Shown here: positions 1-4,826 of the stretch, one piece after another
How positions within the stretch are numbered: position 1 is the first letter of the stretch
Layout: each line of letters opens with the position of its first letter
From: Rhodobacterales bacterium CG2_30_65_12
Lineage (GTDB): Bacteria; Pseudomonadota; Alphaproteobacteria; Rhodobacterales; Rhodobacteraceae
Assembly (NCBI GenBank): GCA_001873585.1
Contig: MNZL01000175.1
Coordinates: forward strand, 1 to 8,123
Length of the DNA stretch: 8,123 nt
Direction: 5' to 3'
Translations under genes and position numbers: made by a program
Notes under the pieces: model-generated
What the model saw: the letters and a program-made list of their open reading frames with translations, nothing else
Told to the model about the DNA's origin: nothing
Database searches by the model: none

Positions 1-426
1 CAGCAGCGGATCGCTGCGGCCGTCGTTGGTGAGCATACAATCGACGCCGCCCACCGGCTCGCCGAAGGCCCGCTTCGAGACGATCCCGGGCGCGAGATGG
101 TGGCCAAGAATGCCGATCCCGTAGCAACAGCCGAGAAAGGGCAGGTCGCGGCCGCAAATCTCGGGCATCAGCGTCAGGATCTCGGCTTCGATCTTCTTTT
201 CCAGCGGGTCTTTCGTGGCCGGATCGTCGGACACGCAACCGGGCCCGCCGCCGACGATCACCCCGCCGTAGGCTGCCAGATCCAGCCGCTCGGGCAGATT
301 TTCGCGGTCGAGGCGGATGCGGTGGACATCAGTCGCGTCGAGCTCGCCCTTGGCGAGAAAGGCGGCAAACTCGTTGTCGGCGGCCTCGGTTTCGGGGCGC
401 AACTGCAAAATCAGAAACGGCTTCAT
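1..426 (-). CDS. Class I glutamine amidotransferase domain protein, C-terminal part outside the window
   Basis: Reading the minus strand from the ATG at 426-424 gives 142 open codons that run off the left edge, so only the N-terminal part is visible. The protein begins MKPFLILQLRPETEAAD. It has a glycine-rich turn, VIVGGGPGCVSDD (about residues 57-68), and the nucleophile elbow FLGCCYGIGIL (97-107). In that elbow Cys101 sits in the G-x-C-x-G position of class I (GuaA-like) amidotransferases. The family hydrolyses glutamine and passes ammonia to an acceptor. The His-Glu part of the triad would lie beyond the edge. The specific acceptor cannot be told; stand-alone proteins of this type are often annotated as GMP synthase-like. 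A GGTGGG stretch lies close upstream of the ATG, with poor spacing for a ribosome site. It is divergent from the octaheme cytochrome operon, and no functional link is evident. Confidence 0.85.
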   Translation of the reverse strand, partial: MKPFLILQLRPETEAADNEFAAFLAKGELDATDVHRIRLDRENLPERLDLAAYGGVIVGGGPGCVSDDPATKDPLEKKIEAEILTLMPEICGRDLPFLGCCYGIGILGHHLAPGIVSKRAFGEPVGGVDCMLTNDGRSDPLL

Positions 427-529
427 GGCCCACCGGGTAGCCGTCCGCCGAGCCGTGGTCAAGAACGCGCCCGTCGGTTGCCCAGGACGGCTGCGGCAAT
501 TGGCGCTCTCGATCCTGTGAGCGAAACGT

Positions 530-535
530 TATATT
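530..535 (+). promoter_or_regulatory. Candidate -10 element for the octaheme cytochrome operon
   Basis: TATATT matches the sigma-70 -10 consensus at 5 of 6 positions and lies in a short AT-rich island within GC-rich DNA, about 48 bases upstream of the start codon. No good -35 box lies 16-18 bases upstream (the stretch is about TCTCGA), so the promoter may be weak or activator dependent. On the minus strand the overlapping TATAAC (533-528) could equally serve the divergent amidotransferase gene. Confidence 0.3.
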
Positions 536-549
536 CAGAAAATGGAATA
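532..549. promoter_or_regulatory. Candidate SqrR/BigR-type operator (ATTC-N8-GAAT palindrome)
   Basis: The bases TATTC (532-536) and GAATA (545-549) form a perfect inverted repeat with an 8-base spacer. The core is exactly ATTC-N8-GAAT. As I recall it, this is the recognition pattern of SqrR, the ArsR-family persulfide-responsive repressor of Rhodobacter capsulatus. The site overlaps the candidate -10 element and ends 33 bases before the start codon, as expected for a repressor that blocks initiation. The palindrome is seen directly; the identity of the regulator is inference. Confidence 0.45.
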
Positions 550-582
550 AATCCCGGGTCTAGCCGGTAGGGAGGACTCACC

Positions 583-2247
583 ATGCGATTCATGTTTCGC
601 CCGATTGCAGTGGCGCTGTTGTTTGGCATCGGCCTCGCGGGGGGCGGGCTGGCCGAAACGCAAGCGCCGGCGACACCAACGCCGCCATCGGCCCCGATCA
701 GCCCGGCCAACACCACGACGGCTGATCACTCGAAATTCGATATCCTGCAGCAAACGTTCAAATCCGGCCCGGAGGTCACGGCGGCCTGCCTCACCTGCCA
801 TACCGAGGCCGACGACCAGATGATGCACTCGATCCACTTCCAGTGGAAATACGAGTCCAGTGCCGGGCAGACGCTCGGCAAGAGTGTGGTCATCAACTCT
901 TTCTGCGGCAACGTGGCCGGCAACGAGGCGCGGTGCACCTCCTGCCACGCCGGCTATGGCTGGGACGACATGTCGAGCCCGCCGCCGCAGCAGTCGACGG
1001 CTGTCGATTGCCTCGCCTGCCATGATCGCTCCGGGCAATACACCAAATCGGCCACCGGGGCGGGGCACCCGCCACTGGATCCGGTCAAGCCCGGCACCCA
1101 GACGATCACTGGCGCGCTGGCCTGGGCGGTGGATTTGTCAAAGGCGGCGCAGAGCGTTGGCCAGACGGGGCGTGACAATTGCGGCAACTGCCACTTCTAC
1201 GGCGGTGGCGGCAACAACGTGAAGCACGGCGATCTTTCGTCGGCGCTCTACACCCCCGAGATCTCGGTGGATGTCCACATGTCGCCCGACGGGCAAAATT
1301 TTCCCTGCTCCACCTGCCACGTCTCTGACCAGCACCAATGGGCGGGCTCGCGCTATGACGTGACAGCGGCCGACCACCCCGATCTCGCCTCCGGTGCGCC
1401 CCGGGATTCGGCAAGCTGCGAGAGCTGCCACAGCGAAGCCCCGCACCCGAACATGATCGCCGGCTTGAAGCTCAACGATCACGTCAACGTGGTCGCCTGC
1501 CAAACCTGCCACATCCCCGAATTCGCTCGCGGGGGCGTGCCGACGAAGACGTTATGGGATTGGTCGACTGCCGGGCGACTTGATGAAGACGGCAAACCGA
1601 TCGCGGTGAGCGACTGGATTTCGCCCACCACTGGCGGGCACCGTCACACCTACATGAGCCAGAAGGGCGATTTCGACTGGGGTGAAAACGTGGCGCCCTA
1701 TTACGCCTGGTTCGACGGACAGGTGGAATACACCCTGCCCACCGACACCATCGACCCGACAAAGGTGGTCGAGATCAACCGGATCAAGGGCGACGCCACG
1801 GATGGCAAGAGCCGGATCTGGCCGTTCAAGCGAATGGAGGGCCGCCAGGCCTATGACGTTGGTTTCAGCAAGCTCGCCTATTCCCACGTCTGGGGCCCGA
1901 CCACCGATACCGCGCTGTGGACCAATTTCGACTGGCCGAAGGCGATCGAGGCCGGGATGAAGGCGGCGGGCGCGGAGTATTCGGGCGAGTTCGGCTTTGT
2001 CGATACCCACATGTATTGGCCGATCACCCACATGGTCGCCCCGGCCAAGGATGCAATGGATTGCGCCGAATGCCACGCCGAGGAAGGCCGCCTTGCGGGG
2101 CTCGCCGGTGTTTACATGCCGGGCACGCACTCAACATCGCTGGTCGGCATACTTGGCCGGCTGATCGTGTTCGCCGCGCTTCTGGGCGTGATCGGACACG
2201 GGCTGATCCGGCTCATCGCCGGCAAGAAGGGAGGCTCCCATGAGTAA
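583..2247 (+). CDS. Membrane-anchored octaheme c-type cytochrome, tetrathionate reductase (OTR) family
   Basis: This 554-residue protein has a Sec signal peptide (about 1-24, ending near GGLAE) and eight CXXCH heme sites starting at Cys69, 118, 143, 200, 242, 279, 306 and 494. One C-terminal membrane helix (about 519-546, followed by GKKGG) would anchor the periplasmic domain. The block FCGN...RCTSCHAGYGW and the segment CHFYGGGGNNVKHGDL (203-218) fit the OTR family. Shewanella OTR is a soluble protein that reduces tetrathionate, nitrite and hydroxylamine in vitro; its catalytic heme has a lysine axial ligand. Lys214 is the best candidate here (Lys155 is a weaker one), and Asn105/Cys108 may be the nearby active-site pair. 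GGGAGG at 570-575 supports the ATG. It overlaps the cytochrome b gene, its likely electron donor. The true substrate is unknown. No CXXCK site argues against NrfA/ONR-type nitrite reductases. Confidence 0.88.
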   Translation: MRFMFRPIAVALLFGIGLAGGGLAETQAPATPTPPSAPISPANTTTADHSKFDILQQTFKSGPEVTAACLTCHTEADDQMMHSIHFQWKYESSAGQTLGKSVVINSFCGNVAGNEARCTSCHAGYGWDDMSSPPPQQSTAVDCLACHDRSGQYTKSATGAGHPPLDPVKPGTQTITGALAWAVDLSKAAQSVGQTGRDNCGNCHFYGGGGNNVKHGDLSSALYTPEISVDVHMSPDGQNFPCSTCHVSDQHQWAGSRYDVTAADHPDLASGAPRDSASCESCHSEAPHPNMIAGLKLNDHVNVVACQTCHIPEFARGGVPTKTLWDWSTAGRLDEDGKPIAVSDWISPTTGGHRHTYMSQKGDFDWGENVAPYYAWFDGQVEYTLPTDTIDPTKVVEINRIKGDATDGKSRIWPFKRMEGRQAYDVGFSKLAYSHVWGPTTDTALWTNFDWPKAIEAGMKAAGAEYSGEFGFVDTHMYWPITHMVAPAKDAMDCAECHAEEGRLAGLAGVYMPGTHSTSLVGILGRLIVFAALLGVIGHGLIRLIAGKKGGSHE

Positions 2248-2896
2248 GCGGCAAGTCAAGGTCTATCCGCGGTTCGAGCGGCTCTGGCATTGGTCGCAGC
2301 TGGTGCTGATCGTGACCCTCGCGGTCACCGGCTTCGGGCTGAACGGGATGTATGGCCTCGTTCCATTCAGGGCGGCTGTGATGCTGCATACGATCGCCGC
2401 ACTGGTGCTTCTGGCGGTCTGGATCTTCGCCACGTTCTGGCTCCTCACCACCGGCACCTGGCGCCATTTCATGCCGCGGATCGAGGGGATGCTGGCGGTG
2501 GCGCGGTTTTACGCCTTTGGCGTGTTCAAGGGCGAGGCGCATCCCTACCACAAGATTTACTGGCGCAAGCACAACCCGCTGCAGGCCGCCACCTACTTCG
2601 TGCTGAAGTGGTTCATCTTCCCGGCGATCTGGGGCACGGGCCTGCTCTATCTGACCTATAATTTCTGGGAACCGCTGCCGAACTCGGGGTTCTGGCTGCC
2701 GATCATCGCCAATCTGCATGTGTTGGCGGCTTATGTGGTGGTCACTTTCGTAATTATCCACGTCTACCTGCTTACCGTTGGTCATGGCTTCCGCCACCAC
2801 GTGGCGCCGATGGTGACGGGCTTCGACGAAATCGAGCTGACGCCCGAACAGGAAGCCTACCTCGACCAGAACGAGCCCTGGCGGCTCAAGGGCTGA
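2240..2896 (+). CDS. Cytochrome b561/hydrogenase-type diheme cytochrome b, likely quinol oxidase subunit for the octaheme protein
   Basis: This 218-residue integral membrane protein has four predicted helices (about 19-36, 46-70, 118-138 and 153-180). Histidines in or near them can bind two b hemes: His17 (RLWHW), His50 (MLHTIAA), His160 (NLHVLAA) and His174 (VIIHVYL). This layout is that of the Ni/Fe-hydrogenase and formate dehydrogenase cytochrome b group, which passes electrons between the quinone pool and a periplasmic partner. The loop between helices 2 and 3 is charged (about 95-112, HPYHKIYWRKHNP). The start overlaps the end of the octaheme gene by eight bases (ATGAGTAA), with GGGAGG five bases upstream, which indicates translational coupling and a shared complex. 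The inferred flow is quinol to b hemes to the octaheme chain; reverse flow cannot be ruled out. Confidence 0.85.
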   Translation: MSKRQVKVYPRFERLWHWSQLVLIVTLAVTGFGLNGMYGLVPFRAAVMLHTIAALVLLAVWIFATFWLLTTGTWRHFMPRIEGMLAVARFYAFGVFKGEAHPYHKIYWRKHNPLQAATYFVLKWFIFPAIWGTGLLYLTYNFWEPLPNSGFWLPIIANLHVLAAYVVVTFVIIHVYLLTVGHGFRHHVAPMVTGFDEIELTPEQEAYLDQNEPWRLKG

Positions 2897-2931
2897 TCAA
2901 GAGACCCGACACAAGAGCGCGAGACAGTGAG

Positions 2932-2964
2932 CGGCCGGCACCTTCGGGGGCCGGCCGTTTTTTT
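2932..2964 (+). terminator. Rho-independent terminator of the octaheme cytochrome operon
   Basis: An 11-base arm (2932-2942) pairs with 2947-2957 with one A/G mismatch around a TTCG loop closed by C-G, the very stable UUCG tetraloop. Seven T follow directly (2958-2964). It starts 36 bases after the cytochrome b stop and separates this operon from the flavodoxin-like gene. Confidence 0.9.
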
Positions 2965-3022
2965 CGCGCCCTGTCACAGCCTGGTGAGCGGGGGCCGGAG
3001 CGCTTGCATGTGGGGCCGCGGC

Positions 3023-3042
3023 GCGGGAGGATGCGGGAGGTT
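3023..3042 (+). repeat. Tandem 10-base repeat with two SD-like GGGAGG cores
   Basis: GCGGGAGGAT (3023-3032) is followed directly by GCGGGAGGTT (3033-3042). Each copy contains GGGAGG, a perfect Shine-Dalgarno core. An in-frame ATG at 3031 touches the first core with no spacer, so it is a poor start. The repeat lies 25-44 bases before the chosen start of the flavodoxin-like gene and may be chance, a ribosome standby site or a regulatory element. Confidence 0.5.
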
Positions 3043-3066
3043 GCGTCAAATCAGGAAAGACCGCAC

Positions 3067-3825
3067 ATGACCCTCACCGCCCAGCAAGACGCGCTTTGCC
3101 GCGACAACACGCAGGATTTTTCCGATCTCACCGCGCTTTTCGTCAACACCTCGCTGAAGCGAGACCCGGACGAGAGCCACACCCGGCTGTTGATGGATGT
3201 TTCGGCGACGATCATGGCGCGCAACGGGGTGCAGGTGGATCACCTGCACATGCTCTCGCACCAGGTGCCGCCCGGGGTCTATCCCGACATGAGCGAACAT
3301 GGCTGGGAGCGCGATGACTGGCCCGCGCTCTGGCAGAAGGTGAAAGCCGCCGATATTCTCGTGGTCGGCACGCCGCTCTGGCTTGGCGAGGAAAGCAGCG
3401 TCTGCCGGGTGCTGATCGAACGGCTCTACGGCATGTCGGGCCTGCTCAATGACAAGGGCCAGTCGATCTATTATGGCAAGGTCGCGGGCAGCGTGATCAC
3501 CGGCAACGAGGACGGGGTGAAACATGCGGCGATGACAATCGGCTACGCGCTGTCTCATCTCGGCTACACGATCCCGCCTCAGGCCGATTGCGGCTGGATC
3601 GGCGAGGCCGGGCCGGGGCCGTCCTATGGCGACATGGTCGATGGCAAGCCGGCGGGGTTTGACAACGATTTTACCCAGCGCAACACCACGATCATGAGCT
3701 GGAACCTGCTGCATCTCGCGCGCATGCTCAAGGACGCGGGCGGCTACTCCAACCATGGCAACGATCGCACCGCCTGGCAGGCGGGCTGTCGGTTTGACTA
3801 CGCCAATCCGGAATACCGAAAATAG
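3067..3825 (+). CDS. Flavodoxin-fold FMN-dependent oxidoreductase (NADPH-dependent FMN reductase family)
   Basis: The chosen ATG gives 252 residues and has AGGAAAGA at 3053-3060, correctly spaced; in-frame starts at 3004 (TTG) and 3031 (ATG) lack a usable ribosome site. The fold begins with a beta strand and phosphate-binding turn, LTALFVNTSLKRDPDESH (21-38). The next marks are ADILVVGTPLWLGEES (95-110), typical of the loop that contacts the FMN ring, and GKVAGSVITGNEDG (137-150). These match the flavodoxin/NADPH-dependent FMN reductase superfamily, which is cytoplasmic and reduces flavins, quinones or other small acceptors. There is no signal peptide. The C-terminal third (about 176-252) is rich in Gly, Trp and Asn and may shape the active site. 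It lies beyond the upstream terminator, so it is probably not part of the cytochrome operon. Its substrate is unknown. Confidence 0.82.
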   Translation: MTLTAQQDALCRDNTQDFSDLTALFVNTSLKRDPDESHTRLLMDVSATIMARNGVQVDHLHMLSHQVPPGVYPDMSEHGWERDDWPALWQKVKAADILVVGTPLWLGEESSVCRVLIERLYGMSGLLNDKGQSIYYGKVAGSVITGNEDGVKHAAMTIGYALSHLGYTIPPQADCGWIGEAGPGPSYGDMVDGKPAGFDNDFTQRNTTIMSWNLLHLARMLKDAGGYSNHGNDRTAWQAGCRFDYANPEYRK

Positions 3826-3854
3826 ATCCGCCCGGCATCGGCCGCCGCCGGCAG

Positions 3855-3884
3855 AAACGAAAACCCCCGGCACCGGGCCGGGGG
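3855..3884 (-). terminator. Rho-independent terminator of the murein endopeptidase gene
   Basis: Read on the minus strand, an 8-base GC stem (3884-3877 with 3871-3864) around a 5-base loop is followed by TTTTCGTTT (3863-3855). It begins 30 bases after the stop codon of the minus-strand gene. On the plus strand no T-tract follows the hairpin, so it is a poor terminator for the convergent flavodoxin-like gene. Confidence 0.8.
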
Positions 3885-3913
3885 CTGTCACGTCGGGCGT
3901 CTGGTTACGAGGT

Positions 3914-4483
3914 TCAGCTGCCCCAGGTGCGGACCACGCCGCAATCCATGTGCACGAAGTTGGAGCCGGAGTATTTGCCCACGCCACCGGCCTTGCAGGC
4001 CGAAGCCGCTTTGAACATTTGGCTTACCGAGCGGTTTTTCAAGCGAAGATCGGCGGCCTGGCCCTTCAGGTGCAGCGAGTTTTTCGCCACCCCGCGCGAA
4101 CGCGCGCGCAGCATCGCATTGGTTTCCGGGCTGCGGTAGCCCGAGAGCAACATGTAGGGCTCGCTCACGTCAAGGAGCGAATGCGCGGCGGCCATGATAT
4201 CGACGGTGCGGGCGTCGATCCCGACCGCCTTGTCAACCCGCCAGTCGCGCATGAAATAGTTGATCTCCTTGAGAGCTTCCTTGATGTATTCGCCCTCGAT
4301 CCAGTAGATCGTATCGATCGATTCACCGGTGCGGCCGGAATACATGGCGATGCGGCGGATATCGCCACCCCCACGCAGGAACCCTGCAGCTTTCGAGAAG
4401 GTCGGGGCGGTGCTCACGGCCGTGGCCGCGAAAACGCCCAGCAGAGCGCGACGGCTCAGCCCATTGGAGCTCAATTTGGTCAT
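3914..4483 (-). CDS. Tat-exported DUF882/YcbK (MepK-type) zinc murein endopeptidase, M15-like
   Basis: This 189-residue protein starts at the ATG 4483-4481. Its N-terminus is a Tat signal: SRRALLG with Arg11-Arg12, then a hydrophobic stretch to about residue 33. The mature part carries the marks of the DUF882/YcbK family: SGYRSPETNAML (114-125), SLHLKGQAADL (136-146) and NFVHMDCG (175-182). His138, Asp145 and His178 are the expected zinc ligands of the peptidase M15 fold. E. coli YcbK (MepK) is a Tat substrate that cuts peptidoglycan cross-links, notably mDAP-mDAP 3-3 bonds; the same role is inferred here. It is divergent from a YcbB-type L,D-transpeptidase, the enzyme class that makes those bonds. 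The open frame continues upstream to 4687, but that part has no family likeness and would place the Tat signal internally, so this start is preferred. Only a weak GGGA precedes it. Confidence 0.88.
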   Translation of the reverse strand: MTKLSSNGLSRRALLGVFAATAVSTAPTFSKAAGFLRGGGDIRRIAMYSGRTGESIDTIYWIEGEYIKEALKEINYFMRDWRVDKAVGIDARTVDIMAAAHSLLDVSEPYMLLSGYRSPETNAMLRARSRGVAKNSLHLKGQAADLRLKNRSVSQMFKAASACKAGGVGKYSGSNFVHMDCGVVRTWGS

Positions 4484-4571
4484 CTGTCCCAGTTCGTCCC
4501 GTGTTCTGGCTGTCAGCCCCGCATGTGGACGCGCGAACCGACTGTTGCACCTTATCCCCCGGTGCAGAGAG

Positions 4572-4600
4572 GTTATTGCATACAACGAATCGTCGGCCAA
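4572..4600 (-). promoter_or_regulatory. Weak candidate promoter for the murein endopeptidase gene
   Basis: On the minus strand TTGGCC (4600-4595) and AATAAC (4577-4572, 4 of 6 to the -10 consensus) are separated by 17 bases and point toward the endopeptidase gene, about 90 bases away. The match is modest and rests on spacing and context only. Confidence 0.2.
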
Positions 4601-4621
4601 GCACGTTTTCCCCGCGCCCCG

Positions 4622-4664
4622 AAAAGCGAAGGAAAATCGGCAGAAATTTGCTGAAAATGCTGAA
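4622..4664. other. Phased A-tracts, probable intrinsically curved DNA
   Basis: Runs of A begin at 4622, 4633, 4644, 4654 and 4663, that is every 9-11 bases, close to one helical turn. A-tracts of 3-4 bases repeated in phase are known to bend DNA. The island is unusual in this GC-rich window and lies in the divergent promoter region, where it could act as an UP-like element or a nucleoid-protein site. Confidence 0.5.
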
Positions 4665-4676
4665 GTCCCGGTTAAT
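4649..4676 (+). promoter_or_regulatory. Weak candidate promoter for the L,D-transpeptidase gene
   Basis: TTGCTG (-35, 3 of 6; 4649-4654) and GTTAAT (-10, 4 of 6; 4671-4676) are 16 bases apart. They lie at the downstream edge of the phased A-tracts, which could help RNA polymerase bind. The resulting leader would be about 145 bases long. The match is weak. Confidence 0.22.
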
Positions 4677-4826
4677 TGTGGCGGCAATACCTCAGGACCG
4701 GGCGCTCAGAGGGGGCTAATCCTGCATCTGGCGCCTTTGTGAGTGGACAGCGCGCGCGAGTATGGCACACTTTGACGGATTGGGAGGCCGGCCCCCGATT
4801 TGTGCCGGGAAAAAGGGATAAAAACC

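Larger units (their letters stand above)
4484..4826. other. 343-base divergent intergenic region between endopeptidase and L,D-transpeptidase genes
   Basis: No convincing gene lies here; open frames that cross it look like chance products of GC-rich sequence. It must hold the promoters of both flanking genes. I see phased A-tracts (4622-4664), a 9-base tandem repeat (TGCTGAA at 4649-4655 and 4658-4664) and weak promoter-like boxes on each strand. No clear terminator or riboswitch is visible. Confidence 0.7.

Noticed and set aside
97..570. Plus-strand open frame of 157 codons
   Set aside because: It lies opposite the amidotransferase coding frame, shows no known family and has no ribosome site. 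The minus-strand frame carries the clear catalytic motif.
427..582. FNR/Anr box (TTGAT-N4-ATCAA) expected for an anaerobic respiratory operon
   Set aside because: I found no acceptable match in this gap.
535..1068. Long minus-strand open frames across the octaheme cytochrome gene (also 1552-2130, 3046-3987 and 5880-6800)
   Set aside because: They are antisense shadows typical of GC-rich genes, with Arg/Ala-rich low-complexity products and no motifs.
583..2247. Hydroxylamine oxidoreductase or octaheme nitrite reductase identity for the eight-heme protein
   Set aside because: Heme spacing, the GGGGxxVKHGD segment and the C-terminal heme far from the others fit OTR better, and there is no CXXCK motif as in nitrite reductases. 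This was judged by eye, not by profile search.
3004..3066. Longer start (TTG 3004 or ATG 3031) for the flavodoxin-like gene
   Set aside because: The added residues are Arg/Gly rich and precede the fold. The ATG at 3067 has a well-spaced ribosome site, while the SD core before 3031 has zero spacing.
3828..3853. GC-rich inverted repeat as a terminator of the flavodoxin-like gene
   Set aside because: The stem is only about five bases with a long loop and no T-tract follows.
4484..4687. N-terminal extension of the endopeptidase to an upstream start at 4687
   Set aside because: It would bury the Tat signal 68 residues inside the protein; the extension resembles untranslated leader.
4329..4742. 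Plus-strand open frames reaching into the divergent gap as possible small genes
   Set aside because: They overlap the endopeptidase gene antisense and show no family likeness or ribosome site. The gap is better explained as a regulatory region.
4772..4794. TTGACG as a -35 box for the L,D-transpeptidase
   Set aside because: No -10-like sequence follows at 16-18 bases, and the start codon would be too close.
4800..4826. TTG 4800 as start of the L,D-transpeptidase
   Set aside because: It adds nine polar residues before a signal peptide that begins properly at ATG 4827.
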